From: Psychrobacter sp. UBA3483
GTDB lineage: Bacteria; Pseudomonadota; Gammaproteobacteria; Pseudomonadales; Moraxellaceae
DNA length: 64,000 bases
Direction: 5' to 3'
Assembly: GCF_002377905.1 (NCBI RefSeq)
Contig: NZ_DFQS01000050.1
Span: forward strand, 81,370-145,369
Numbering within the stretch: position 1 is the first letter of the stretch; the number at the start of each line of letters is the position of its first letter. Shown one piece after another: positions 8,445 through 17,282 of the stretch. The notes beneath the pieces are model-generated. The model worked only from the letters and a program-made list of their open reading frames with translations. It was not told the origin of the DNA and searched no databases. A program made the translations under genes and the position numbers.

Positions 8445-8728
8445 GACCTTGCCATCGTACAGCAGATTTGTTGTGCAATTATGTTTGGCTCATACATTTA
8501 TCGACAAATCGAGCGCTTATTTTCTCTACTATATCATCATAGTAAAGGTTATGGCGTTAGCGAATCGCATAAATTTACTGTAAGAATTTTCTTCTAAGCG
8601 GCGGCGCTTTTTAGGCATGCTGAGCATTTTTATCAGACTGTGAGACTTTGTACTTCATCTATAGGCGCTGCCTACTAAAGCTGCTATTATTCCCAATCTT
8701 ACATCAGCATACAAGGGACAATTGAGCG

Positions 8729-9916
8729 ATGCAAAAAAATACATCTTACTCGTTACCAAAAGACAGCAAAGCTTGGCAACAAGCGGTCGACTCTGTAGCC
8801 TCATTATTACCTGAGGGCACAAATCTGCAAGATTTTGATGCACTACAATCCTTGCCAGTGTTTGCCTTGATTGTGGTATTGCCGACTCATGTATCTTCGC
8901 TCGATATTCATCAATATGTGCAGTCTTGGGTCGATGAGCAGCCAAACTGGCACTTGGTCACTGTCGCAGAAGACGCTGACGCCAATTTTGTTGATGTTGA
9001 GATTGCTGATATAGACACCACGCAGCCATTTGCTAAGCGCTCGTTTATTGATGTGCAAGTGTTCCGCTATTTGCTAGTACCCGTCACCGATACTCTCATG
9101 CACCCTGCTAAAAAAACAGCAGCGGCACACATTATCGATGACCAATTGACCACGCGTCTACGTCATGACTTAGCCGAAGACTATAAAAACTCGCAAAGTG
9201 CAATGAGTAGCGACCATTTAGATGTTGTCGACTGTCATATCTTGTCGGTCGGTCATATGCTACGTACGCATAAGCTGGCCTGTTTTGATATGGACTCGAC
9301 CTTGATTGAACAAGAAGTCATCGTTGAGCTGGCAAAAACTGCAGGGATTGGCGAGCAAGTTGCAGCCATTACCGAAGCGGCGATGCGCGGTGAAATGGAT
9401 TTTGATGAATCTTTTGCACAGCGCGTGGCCTTATTAAAAGGCATATCGACCGATGTGCTTGATGATATTTGTAGCCGTTTAACCTTATCAACAGGCGCGC
9501 TGACCACAATCAGCGCCCTTAAAGTCTTGGGTTATCATACGGTCTTGGTCTCAGGCGGCTTTACCTATTTTGCCCGTTATATCGCTGAGCAATTGGGTAT
9601 CGATGAAGTCCACGCCAATGCACTAGATATCGAAGATGGCGAAGTGACCGGTCATGTGCAACTGCCGATTATTAATGGCGCCAAAAAAGCAGCGATTGCT
9701 GAACATACCGCCGAGCGCTTGGGTATTGATATGTCGCAAGTGGTTTGCGTCGGCGATGGTGCCAATGATTTACCGATGATGGCGCTAGCGGATTTGGGCG
9801 TGGCGTTTAATGCCAAACCCATCGTTCAAGCGCGTGCGGACGCTGCTGTCAATGTTACAGGGCTTGAAGGCGTGCTTTATGCGCTTGGCTATCCAGCCTT
9901 TGCCCTCACTAAATAA
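8729..9916 (+). CDS. serB: phosphoserine phosphatase
   Basis: Cytoplasmic HAD-family enzyme that hydrolyses O-phosphoserine to serine, the last step of serine biosynthesis. HAD motif I is FDMDSTLIEQEVIVELA, with nucleophile Asp187 and acid-base Asp189. Motif II is VLVSGGFTYFARYIAEQLG, and motif III/IV is VVCVGDGANDLPMMALAD with Asp343 and Asp347. The first 180 residues form an N-terminal regulatory region (ACT-like in relatives), which makes this one of the longer SerB proteins, as in other Moraxellaceae and Pseudomonas. It is intact and has its own terminator at 9941. It is divergent from the Smp-like gene, an arrangement also found in E. coli. Confidence 0.95.
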   Translation: MQKNTSYSLPKDSKAWQQAVDSVASLLPEGTNLQDFDALQSLPVFALIVVLPTHVSSLDIHQYVQSWVDEQPNWHLVTVAEDADANFVDVEIADIDTTQPFAKRSFIDVQVFRYLLVPVTDTLMHPAKKTAAAHIIDDQLTTRLRHDLAEDYKNSQSAMSSDHLDVVDCHILSVGHMLRTHKLACFDMDSTLIEQEVIVELAKTAGIGEQVAAITEAAMRGEMDFDESFAQRVALLKGISTDVLDDICSRLTLSTGALTTISALKVLGYHTVLVSGGFTYFARYIAEQLGIDEVHANALDIEDGEVTGHVQLPIINGAKKAAIAEHTAERLGIDMSQVVCVGDGANDLPMMALADLGVAFNAKPIVQARADAAVNVTGLEGVLYALGYPAFALTK

Positions 9917-9940
9917 CGCTTAACCATTCTAAAAAATTAG

Positions 9941-9974
9941 CTAGGTTAAGGATTTGTCTTTAGCCTAGTTTTTA
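9941..9974 (+). terminator. rho-independent terminator of serB
   Basis: CTAGGTTAAGG (9941-9951) pairs with CTTTAGCCTAG (9958-9968) with two G-U pairs, followed by TTTTT. Confidence 0.75.
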
Positions 9975-10037
9975 TGGTTGAAGCTTTTTTACCCTATTCA
10001 TCTTACTTTTATCTTGTTAAATAAAAAAGGACTGTCC

Positions 10038-11048
10038 ATGACGGCATCACAATCACCGCGGCCAGATGCGCCGTCATCTTCCACTCCTCTAGATAATGCG
10101 TCTTTAACCCAAGAAAGCACCCCTATTTATAACGATAACCCAAAGCAGCTATTTGGCGTCTATGCCAAAGGCATTGCGATGGGGGCGGCGGACATTGTAC
10201 CCGGTGTTTCTGGCGGTACGATTGCCCTAATTGCAGGTATTTACGAGCGCTTGATTAATGCTTTGAGTAGCGTCGGCCCTCATCTTTGGCAAATATTTCG
10301 TCAACAAGGCGGGCTTAAAGGCTTGGTCGCCGTATGGAAGCAAGTTGATGCCACTTTTTTAGTGTGCTTGTTACTTGGCATCGCCACCAGTTTCGCTACG
10401 TTAGCTGGATTTATTAAGTATCTACTCGACCATCAGCCTTTACTGATTTGGTCATTCTTTTTTGGTTTGGTGGTGGCAACGGTCTTTATCTTATTGACTG
10501 AGATCACGCGCTGGAATATAGGACGGATGGTATTGTTTTTGCTGGGGGCTGGTAGTGCCGTTGTCATTAGTAGCTTGCCCTTATTGACCACCGCGCCGAG
10601 TTTGCCTTATTTGTTTCTTGCAGGTGCGATTGCTATTTGTGCGATGATATTACCCGGTATCTCAGGCTCATTTATCCTATTATTAATGGGCGCTTATGAC
10701 ACCGTACTCGAAGCAGTGCATACGCTAAACTTTAGTATTATTTTTACCGTGATAGCTGGCATGGCAACGGGGTTATTACTATTTACCCGTATGCTCAAAT
10801 GGTTGCTATCACGCTATTATCAAGCAACTCTTGCTTTGCTGACAGGCTTTATCGCAGGCTCACTGGTGAAAGTATGGCCATGGAAAACCGATGTACTCGG
10901 TACATTAAATAACGATGCTATCAATAACGTCATGCCATGGCAATATCCTACGGGTGCTCATTGGCTAACCACTTTAGGCTTGATGCTGTTAGGCGCTGTG
11001 TTGGTCACCGCTTTATCATGGTGGGGGCGCCGCGGCGTTCGTCCTTAA
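10038..11048 (+). CDS. DUF368 family membrane protein, candidate polyprenyl-phosphate translocase (PopT)
   Basis: About 336 residues with eight or more hydrophobic segments after a 40-residue polar N-terminus. The family signatures are GIAMGAADIVPGVSGGTIALIAGIY near residues 45-70 and the mirror-image IAICAMILPGISGSFILLLMGAYD near 195-220, two related half-repeats. DUF368 proteins of Vibrio and others were shown to recycle undecaprenyl phosphate across the inner membrane (PopT), so a role in cell-wall lipid carrier recycling is the likely one by homology. I chose ATG 10038, which has AAGGA upstream; an upstream in-frame TTG at 9978 lacks a binding site and lies at the end of the serB terminator. 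Confidence 0.85.
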   Translation: MTASQSPRPDAPSSSTPLDNASLTQESTPIYNDNPKQLFGVYAKGIAMGAADIVPGVSGGTIALIAGIYERLINALSSVGPHLWQIFRQQGGLKGLVAVWKQVDATFLVCLLLGIATSFATLAGFIKYLLDHQPLLIWSFFFGLVVATVFILLTEITRWNIGRMVLFLLGAGSAVVISSLPLLTTAPSLPYLFLAGAIAICAMILPGISGSFILLLMGAYDTVLEAVHTLNFSIIFTVIAGMATGLLLFTRMLKWLLSRYYQATLALLTGFIAGSLVKVWPWKTDVLGTLNNDAINNVMPWQYPTGAHWLTTLGLMLLGAVLVTALSWWGRRGVRP

Positions 11049-11082
11049 AGCCAAATCTACGTTAAAAATTATGTTAAGTCTC

Positions 11083-11113
11083 AAAAAGCGCCCACGATTG
11101 AGGCGCTTTTTTG
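11083..11113 (+). terminator. rho-independent terminator after the DUF368 gene
   Basis: AAAAGCGCC and GGCGCTTTT form the stem around CACGATTGA, with a T-run extending to 11112. Confidence 0.9.
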
Positions 11114-11274
11114 TTGCTATTAACGGCGATATTTGCACGCAATTTTCTTAAAATTGTTTAAAAAAATCAAACGTCAGCTGTTGTCGCAAAGTCGTCGCTA
11201 GCCTCTTTAGCTTTAGGTCGCAAACTTCCATAATGACTCTGTTGGAATTCACCTGATAAAGAGCGAGATGAACA

Positions 11275-11664
11275 ATGTTATTAACCATATTTTCTACTTT
11301 TGCCAGTGAGACATGGGGCGCAGGTGCCATATTGGGTACTGGACTGCTAATGGGTTTGGTGCTTGCGCTGGCTTTATCATCGCAGCGTTGGTTACTGTGG
11401 TATCTGTTTGGTGGCATGGCGTATTGGTTAGCGGTTGAAGCCATTCATAGCTTGTTAAGTTATTGGTCGTTACTATCAGAATGGCATAATTATGTGGTCG
11501 CTATGGGTATTAGCTGGTTACCTTTGATAGGTTGGGTACTCTATAGAGCTTTGCGTTACGAAGACGTCAGCCGCACTGTGCATCAGCAGCGCGAGCTACA
11601 AGCCGCTCGCTATATTGAACACACGCCTGTTTATGATGATGACTATCAACCGCGCTTTCACTAA
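11275..11664 (+). CDS. small membrane protein of unknown function
   Basis: 129 residues, not recognised. Four hydrophobic segments occupy about residues 15-34 (AGAILGTGLLMGLVLALAL), 39-55, 56-70 and 75-95 (VVAMGISWLPLIGWVLYRAL), followed by a soluble charged tail with Arg/Gln and Tyr-Asp-Asp residues. The ATG at 11275 follows GAGATGAA, a weak ribosome binding site. It lies between two terminators and so is probably transcribed alone. Codon use resembles the neighbours, and the clear membrane pattern supports a real gene. No function can be proposed. Confidence 0.65.
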   Translation: MLLTIFSTFASETWGAGAILGTGLLMGLVLALALSSQRWLLWYLFGGMAYWLAVEAIHSLLSYWSLLSEWHNYVVAMGISWLPLIGWVLYRALRYEDVSRTVHQQRELQAARYIEHTPVYDDDYQPRFH

Positions 11665-11874
11665 TTCGGTCATTCACTAAGCTTGCCCAATCATGCTGCT
11701 GTCATCGAATGTTACAAGATACTTAAGGCACTCTACGTAAATCCTAAAGAATGGAAACTTATCATCTATTCAATCGTTTATAATCTAATTATATATTTGT
11801 CATAAAAATTGTTATAAAGTACGCATTATTTTGCGTTTCATTTCTCATTCTTTAGGTTCTTTAGGAGTTCGATT

Positions 11875-12381
11875 ATGTTTACTGTTCCTGTATTAGATAT
11901 TAAGTCTGACCCATTAGATGTGTTATTGGCGATGATTGGTTATCGTTTATCGATGCTCGCTGATAGCGAAGATGAAGACGTCAAAGCGCTGTTTGCTGAT
12001 CGTAAAGTCACTATCGAGCTTGCCAGCACTGACGCTGATATCGCGCGTTACTATAGCTTTGATAATGGTCAATTTAGTCAACACAGTGGTCATGCCAAAG
12101 CAGCAGATTTGACGATTAATTTTAAAGATTCAATGACTGGCGTTAAGCTATTGACGAAAGGCAGCCTTCCTGCCTTTATGACTGCCGTGCAAGAAGGCAA
12201 CTTGAGCATTGAGGGCGACTATAGCCTAATGATGTGGTTCAATAAGCTTGCCAAACATATCGTGCCAGCGGTGCCAGAACAATGCAAACCTTACATCCAG
12301 CAAGCCAAACCTTATGCCTATAAAGCGCAGCAGTTGGCCAATCATTGGATCGGTGTTGCTAAGCATAAATTGGGTAAATAA
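11875..12381 (+). CDS. SCP2 sterol-binding-domain-like protein
   Basis: 168 residues, soluble. The pattern fits an SCP2-type lipid-binding domain: a helix with VLLAMIGYRLSMLADSEDEDVKALF, strands KVTIELASTDADIARYYSFDNG and ADLTINFKDSMTGVKLLT, then the characteristic KGSLPAFMTAVQEGNLSIEG (residues about 98-118), where SCP2 proteins read 'G.....A...G.i.i.G'. The last 40 residues are Lys/Gln/Tyr/Ala-rich helix. The start ATG is preceded by AGGAG at seven bases. Likely binds a hydrophobic ligand in the cytoplasm; UbiJ-like proteins are related, but the genomic context (no ubiE or ubiB) does not support calling it ubiJ. Confidence 0.65.
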   Translation: MFTVPVLDIKSDPLDVLLAMIGYRLSMLADSEDEDVKALFADRKVTIELASTDADIARYYSFDNGQFSQHSGHAKAADLTINFKDSMTGVKLLTKGSLPAFMTAVQEGNLSIEGDYSLMMWFNKLAKHIVPAVPEQCKPYIQQAKPYAYKAQQLANHWIGVAKHKLGK

Positions 12382-12446
12382 TTGCGTCACCTAATTAAGT
12401 AGCTGACTAACCTCTAATGAGCTACTTACCACTATTCTGATTTTAT

Positions 12447-12482
12447 AAAAAGGTTGCGGTATACTATACGGCAACCTTTTTT
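12447..12482 (+). terminator. rho-independent terminator after the SCP2-like gene
   Basis: AAAAAGGTTGC and GCAACCTTTTTT form a long A/T-flanked stem; the loop GGTATACTATACG can itself pair (GTATA-TATAC). Confidence 0.92.
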
Positions 12483-12612
12483 ATTGCCTAGATTTTATCG
12501 TTTTAACTTTAGCAAGGGCAAAACATCCAGGGTTATTTAATTGTTCTTCATTTAACTAATCGCTATTAATTTATCTAATACTTCTAAATACCGTTATAAA
12601 AGGATTTATCTC

Positions 12613-13779
12613 ATGGCAGGATTGCTTAATATCTCAGAACCGAATGCCAATCACCATAGTCATAACCACACTGATACGACCCTTAATAATAAAAATGCGT
12701 CCCATGATTTTCTGGCAAGCTTAGCGACAGACGCGACTAAAAAGCGCGAGACAAAATACAACCGTGAACAAATCGCTCAGTTGTTTGACTTGCCATTGAT
12801 GGATTTATTACTGCAAGCACAGACCATACACCGTCAACACTTTAGTGCCAATGAAGTACAAATCAGCACCTTACTGTCTATCAAGACTGGTAACTGTCCA
12901 GAAGATTGCGGTTACTGCTCGCAGTCTGGTCACCACCGCGATACCACTAAGCTACAAGCGGAAAAACGTATCGAGGTCGATAAGGTCATTGCCGCCGCCA
13001 AACGCGCCAAAGCCACAGGCTCATCGCGTTTTTGTATGGGTGCAGCGTGGAAACACCCAAGCGCCAAAGACATGCCTTATGTGGTCGAGCTGGTCAAAGA
13101 AGTCAAAGCATTGGGACTTGAGACCTGTATGACCCTCGGCATGCTTGATACCCAACAAGCGGCGCAATTGGCAGATGCAGGTCTTGATTATTACAATCAT
13201 AATCTCGATACCTCAAGAAGTTACTACGAGCAAGTGGTCAGTACCCGCAGCTATGATGAGCGCTTAGATACCATTGCAAACGTACGCAATTCAGGTATTA
13301 ACGTTTGTAGCGGCAACATCGTCGGCATGGGTGAAAGCCGTGATGATCGCATCGATTGGATCCATGAGCTACTGAAAATGCCCAAAGCGCCTGAATCTAT
13401 TCCAGTCAATTTATTAGTGCCTATTCAAGGGACGCCGATTGGCGATAAAGTCTTAGCAGAAGGTCAGCTATCCGTTCTTGAATGGATACGGACGATTGCT
13501 GTGACGCGTATTTGCTGTCCAACCAGCTACGTACGCTTATCTGCTGGACGCGAAAGCTTGTCTGACGCTGAGCAAGCATTGGCATTTATGGCAGGGGCAA
13601 ATTCATTCTTTTATGGTGATAAGCTTTTGACCACCGGCAATGCCAGCCAGTCAGGTGATGATAGACTGATGCGCGAGCTTGGGTTAATCAAGCAATTTGC
13701 CGCACCACGAGCCCCAAAGCAAGTAGCGGTGCTTGACGCCATGAGTGGTCATCAGTCGCAAGTTGTCTTAGCAGAGTAA
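12613..13779 (+). CDS. bioB: biotin synthase
   Basis: Radical SAM enzyme that inserts sulfur into dethiobiotin to make biotin. The radical SAM cluster is Cys95-x3-Cys99-x2-Cys102 (CPEDCGYCSQS). Further family blocks are RFCMGAAWKHP, CMTLGMLD, YNHNLDTSRSYY (the second cluster environment), NVCSGNIVGMGE and VRLSAGRESL. At 388 residues it is about 40 longer than E. coli BioB because of an N-terminal His/Asn/Thr-rich extension that is not part of the fold. The ATG has AGGA eight to ten bases upstream. No other bio gene lies nearby, so biotin genes are dispersed in this genome. Expected to be cytoplasmic and iron-sulfur dependent. Confidence 0.97.
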   Translation: MAGLLNISEPNANHHSHNHTDTTLNNKNASHDFLASLATDATKKRETKYNREQIAQLFDLPLMDLLLQAQTIHRQHFSANEVQISTLLSIKTGNCPEDCGYCSQSGHHRDTTKLQAEKRIEVDKVIAAAKRAKATGSSRFCMGAAWKHPSAKDMPYVVELVKEVKALGLETCMTLGMLDTQQAAQLADAGLDYYNHNLDTSRSYYEQVVSTRSYDERLDTIANVRNSGINVCSGNIVGMGESRDDRIDWIHELLKMPKAPESIPVNLLVPIQGTPIGDKVLAEGQLSVLEWIRTIAVTRICCPTSYVRLSAGRESLSDAEQALAFMAGANSFFYGDKLLTTGNASQSGDDRLMRELGLIKQFAAPRAPKQVAVLDAMSGHQSQVVLAE

Positions 13780-13895
13780 ATGCCATGCGTGCCACTACCA
13801 TTATCGCGTCATCTGCGCTAAGCTTGCCGACATTATTAATTAAGAAACTGCGCACGACATTTAGCACAAAATATTAAAACGTAAGAGAGAAAACG

Positions 13896-14330
13896 ATGGC
13901 AGATTATTTTAATTGGATTAAAGCGGCACACATTATCTCTATGGTGTGCTGGTTTGCGGCGATATTTTATCTGCCACGCCTATTCGTATATCATGCGATG
14001 AGCGAAGACAGTATCAGCCACGAGCGCTTTGCTATTATGGAGCGTAAGCTCTATCGCGGTATCATGACGCCATCGATGATAGCCACTTGGTTGTTTGGTC
14101 TATGGATGTTGGGGCTTGGTTGGGATGTTTATAAGACTCAGGGCTGGCTACACGTAAAACTACTATTGGTGGTCCTACTTTCTGGTTATCATGGCGCTTG
14201 CGGATTTTATCGTAAAAAGCTTATTGATAATCCGCATTATAAATCGCATAAATTTTGGCGCTGGTTTAATGAAGTTCCGGTATTTGCGTTAATTTTCATT
14301 GTCATTTTAGTGGTGGTAAAACCTTTTTAA
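13896..14330 (+). CDS. hemJ: protoporphyrinogen IX oxidase, HemJ type
   Basis: 144-residue inner-membrane protein with four transmembrane segments. HemJ oxidises protoporphyrinogen IX to protoporphyrin IX in heme synthesis in bacteria that lack HemG/HemY. Family features include the conserved His12 in WIKAAHIISMVCWFAAIFYLPR, KLYRGIMTPSMIATWLFG, WLHVKLLLVVLLSGYHG and a final KFWRWFNEVPVFALI segment. The length matches the family. The ATG is preceded by AGAGAG. It follows bioB in the same direction after 116 bases and is closed by a terminator at 14393, so it may be read from the bioB promoter or its own. Confidence 0.93.
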   Translation: MADYFNWIKAAHIISMVCWFAAIFYLPRLFVYHAMSEDSISHERFAIMERKLYRGIMTPSMIATWLFGLWMLGLGWDVYKTQGWLHVKLLLVVLLSGYHGACGFYRKKLIDNPHYKSHKFWRWFNEVPVFALIFIVILVVVKPF

Positions 14331-14392
14331 AAACAGCGAACAGTAAAGCTTATTCATCTTAAAAGTATTTTTATCTTGAGTCTGAAATTCAT

Positions 14393-14435
14393 AAAAAGGC
14401 GTCTGTTACTTATTAAAGTGACGGACGCTTTTTTT
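14393..14435 (+). terminator. rho-independent terminator of hemJ
   Basis: AAAAAGGCGTCTGTTAC pairs with GTGACGGACGCTTTTTTT through G-U pairs, loop TTATTAAA, strong T-run. Confidence 0.9.
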
Positions 14436-14492
14436 AAGTCTTGTTATCTCAAATCAACGCTATAGTCAAAATATCCTAAAACGCGACGGTAT

Positions 14493-14560
14493 TGCTGATA
14501 TCAATTTTTTGTAGCCTCTGTCTGCGCAGGCACAGCAAGCAAAAAAAATTGATATCAGCA
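14493..14560. repeat. 68-base inverted-repeat element (REP-like)
   Basis: TGCTGATATCAATTTTTT (14493-14510) is matched by AAAAAAATTGATATCAGCA ending at 14560. The 30-base interior holds a second imperfect palindrome, CTGTCTGCGCAGGCACAG (14518-14535). It sits between convergent genes. The form suggests a dispersed intergenic repeat; only one copy is in this window, so repetition in the genome is inference. Confidence 0.7.
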
Positions 14561-14597
14561 GTGCGTGATGTATCGATATTACTTTTCACTTACTATA

Positions 14598-15431
14598 TTA
14601 AACGTTTGGCCGCATGATTTGATAGACATTGCTTAAATCATAAACACGGTAGCGCGCAGGTTCACGGCGGTTTTCACCGGCATAGCTCAGTATTAATGCT
14701 TGCTTGGCGCGCTCATCGACCCAGCCAACAAACAGTCCGCTGTGCTCGACGCCATTGTAGCCATGATTGATATAATACAGCCAATCACCGACTTCAATAT
14801 CCTTGCTGCTGGCATAAGGGCCTTGCCCATAGGTGCCTTTATGGATAGTATTACGGCTCACCCCAGCTCGGTTAAATACCGCATTGAGATAGTCCCAGCA
14901 GCCACCTTTAATAATCGTCCGCTCATTGAGTGCCATCTTGCGCGCAGTGCTGATGACTTCCCGCGCCGCCTGACTGCTCTGGGTCTCAGCATTGCTGAGT
15001 AGCGGCAAATATTCGCTATCGACATTGTCATAACTGCCCGATAAAAATGCCGGCAGAACAGATGATGCTTGGCGCTGTACTTCAGGATAACGGTAATTGC
15101 TTTGGGCATTGCCGATGTAAGCATTTTGGTTAGCATACGAGTTATTGAAAGCGCGATTAGTAGAATAACTTGGCTCTACACTGCTCGTATTTGAGCGATA
15201 GCTAGCAGCATTGCCAGCACGTTGAATGGTAGAGCGCGTCGTGATTTTGGCAGGAGGAACCGCTGAATACGTTGGGGTATATCGGGCGCTATAATCAGGT
15301 TGAGCTGATTTTTGTGCAATCAAGGCGCTCATACTATCAGCGTTTGCTTGGCTGACCTGAAAAATTGCAGCAAAGGTAAATAATAATGCACTGCTCGACG
15401 TTGTGATTGACCAAAGTGACAAACGCGACAT
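14598..15431 (-). CDS. secreted Cys/His hydrolase-like protein (NlpC/P60- or CHAP-like)
   Basis: 277 residues. An N-terminal signal peptide (hydrophobic core to about residue 30, cleavage near QANA) is followed by a Ser/Tyr/Asn-rich linker to about residue 120. The C-terminal domain contains GGCWDYLNAVFNRAG (Cys178), DIEVGDWLYYINHG and GVEHSGLFVGW (His230), the order expected of papain-like NlpC/P60 or CHAP peptidoglycan hydrolases. I could not place it in a named subfamily. ATG 15431 was chosen because AGGAG lies six bases upstream; the TTG two codons earlier overlaps it. The protein would act in the periplasm or outside, probably on cell wall. Confidence 0.6.
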   Translation of the reverse strand: MSRLSLWSITTSSSALLFTFAAIFQVSQANADSMSALIAQKSAQPDYSARYTPTYSAVPPAKITTRSTIQRAGNAASYRSNTSSVEPSYSTNRAFNNSYANQNAYIGNAQSNYRYPEVQRQASSVLPAFLSGSYDNVDSEYLPLLSNAETQSSQAAREVISTARKMALNERTIIKGGCWDYLNAVFNRAGVSRNTIHKGTYGQGPYASSKDIEVGDWLYYINHGYNGVEHSGLFVGWVDERAKQALILSYAGENRREPARYRVYDLSNVYQIMRPNV

Positions 15432-15789
15432 GACCAACTCCTTGGCAACATATTATTGATGATTCAGCTTGCGTTATTGACCACTCACAAAGCTTGGTCT
15501 TTATAAGCTGGTATCAATAAGCATATTAACGATAAATAAGATAAATTTTTCAATCCTACTTATAAACCATTTGCACAGGAATCTGCAAGTACTATTGCTT
15601 TGAGGTAAGCGATAAAAGGTATGAAATTGAGGATAAACGGTAAAACGAGACATGGTTTTTAGAAGGATATGATTTTTATAAAAATATCGGCTTTAGAAAT
15701 ATGAACGGAGATTTAGGAAAGATAATCAATAATCAGTTTGAATATTGGGCTTAAACAAACAGACCAAAGGATAAAAGCCAATCAATAAT
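15432..15789. other. gene-free interval, no feature seen
   Basis: AT-rich sequence upstream of the hydrolase-like gene and downstream of the small membrane protein gene. No open frame, clear promoter or stem with T-run could be supported. Confidence 0.5.
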
Positions 15790-16281
15790 TTACTCATCGC
15801 TCATTTTTATATTGGCATGGCGTTTGCTCAAAGCCTGACCTTGTAGGATGGCTTTGGCAGCGGTTGCTTCTTGGATATTATCAAAGCCACTGATTAGATA
15901 TTTACGAATGTCATCACAGTCAACAATCTGTAGCTGCTCGCCAATTAATGTAATTTTGTCGCCATCGGTCAGATGGATATGCTCGCGTTTACCTTGATTG
16001 TCATGTACCAACTCGCCATCGCGCACCCACAAGACGCCGCTACTAATAACGCCGCTCATGGTTTTTTTACGCTGCTGGCGCTGCTGATTAAAAATAAAAC
16101 TACCGATAATCAATAGTGCCAAAGCGCCAATTGCTAAGCGCTCAGGTAGCAAGCTCATTGCCAAAGCGACCGCCACCGCTCCAACCAACAATGCGGTGCC
16201 AAACCAAAACAGCCCATTATCGGCTGCGGGCGACTGACCTTGCAAGGTGATTTTAGCGCCGTCATCGGTCAGCTTTAGCAT
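15790..16281 (-). CDS. membrane protein of unknown function
   Basis: 163 residues, not recognised. A short N-terminal strand region (LKLTDDGAKITLQGQ) precedes two adjacent membrane helices (about residues 24-45, WFGTALLVGAVAVALAMSLL, and 49-64, IGALALLIIGSFIF). A basic turn QQRQQRKK and a soluble beta-rich domain follow (GVLWVRDGELVHD, DKITLIGEQLQIVDCDD, FDNIQEATAAKAILQG). The layout is that of a small protein with a cytoplasmic PH-like or bPH domain, but this is inference from predicted strands only. The ATG is preceded by AGG. It follows rph by 73 bases in the same direction and could share its transcript. Confidence 0.6.
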   Translation of the reverse strand: MLKLTDDGAKITLQGQSPAADNGLFWFGTALLVGAVAVALAMSLLPERLAIGALALLIIGSFIFNQQRQQRKKTMSGVISSGVLWVRDGELVHDNQGKREHIHLTDGDKITLIGEQLQIVDCDDIRKYLISGFDNIQEATAAKAILQGQALSKRHANIKMSDE

Positions 16282-16354
16282 GCATGATTACCTGTTTAAG
16301 AGCAGTGGAGAGTTAAAAATTGAAATAATAAACCTCAAAAATACGCTTAGAGAT

Positions 16355-17071
16355 TTACCAACCTAACGCAGTTTTTTGCATATCGATCAGCTCAGCGATA
16401 CCTTTTTCAGCAAGGATTAGCATAGCGTCTGCTTGTGCGCGGGTAAAGGGTTTTTCTTCTGCCGTACCCTGTAGCTCGATAAACTCACCTTTTTGGGTCA
16501 TCACCACATTTAAATCGGTATCACAGCTGGCATCTTCTTCGTAGTTTAAATCCAGATAGGCTTCGCCGTCTTTCATACCAACCGATACCGCAGCGACCAA
16601 ACCAATCAATGGATCAGCTTTTAGCTTTTTGGCTTTTTGTAGGCTTTCTAACGCATCGATAAGAGCAATCGCCGCGCCCGTCACACTGGCGGTACGCGTG
16701 CCGCCATCCGCTTGCAAAACATCACAATCAAGATAAATGGTATTTTCGCCAAGCTTACCCAAATCAATCATCGCTCGTAAGCTGCGACCGATCAAACGCT
16801 GGATTTCTTGCGTACGCCCTGATTGTTTGCCACGTGCCGCTTCACGCTGGTTACGGGTATTGGTCGCACGCGGCAACATGCCGTACTCGGCGGTAACCCA
16901 ACCTTTACCTTTACCTTTGAGCCAGCGTGGTACGCCCGCCTCCACGCTCGCGGTACATAATACTTTGGTATCGCCAAAGCTGACCAATACTGAGCCTTCA
17001 GCATGCTTCGTATAATGGCGCTCAAAGCTGATTGAGCGAAGTTGGTTAAGCTCACGGTTATCAATACGCAT
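16355..17071 (-). CDS. rph: ribonuclease PH
   Basis: 238 residues, the standard length. A phosphate-dependent 3'-5' exoribonuclease that trims tRNA precursors, active as a hexamer in the cytoplasm. Family sequence is present throughout: GSVLVSFGDTKVLCTASVE, GKGKGWVTAEYGMLPRAT, QIQRLIGRSLRAMID (read EIQRLIGRSLRA), IYLDCDVLQADGGTRTASVTGA with the catalytic-site Asp residues, and LDLNYEEDASCDTDLNVVMT. The start ATG has AGGA eight bases upstream. Many E. coli K-12 strains carry a frameshifted rph; this copy is intact. Confidence 0.96.
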   Translation of the reverse strand: MRIDNRELNQLRSISFERHYTKHAEGSVLVSFGDTKVLCTASVEAGVPRWLKGKGKGWVTAEYGMLPRATNTRNQREAARGKQSGRTQEIQRLIGRSLRAMIDLGKLGENTIYLDCDVLQADGGTRTASVTGAAIALIDALESLQKAKKLKADPLIGLVAAVSVGMKDGEAYLDLNYEEDASCDTDLNVVMTQKGEFIELQGTAEEKPFTRAQADAMLILAEKGIAELIDMQKTALGW

Positions 17072-17171
17072 AAAAATTCCTAGTACGATGTTATAAAATC
17101 AAAGTGATAAAGCGTTATAAATTAACAGGGTCGTCGCGACGTCAACAGCTATGTTGGCAGACGAAAAGATG

Positions 17172-17274
17172 ACGTTATCCTAACGTGACAGCGGCGCAAT
17201 AGCAAGATTCACCAAGCTATTACGCCGCTACTTTCGCAAGATTTAATGCTAAAAGTTTAGTGCTAAAAGTTTGC
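17172..17274. repeat. cluster of small inverted and direct repeats
   Basis: ACGTTA-TCC-TAACGT forms a short hairpin near 17172-17186. AGCGGCG-C-AATAGC (17190-17203) pairs with GCTATT-A-CGCCGCT (17216-17229) with one mismatch. TGCTAAAAGTTTAG and TGCTAAAAGTTTGC lie in tandem at 17247-17274. No T-run follows the long stem on either strand, so it is not a standard terminator. Confidence 0.6.
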
Positions 17275-17282
17275 TGCTGACT

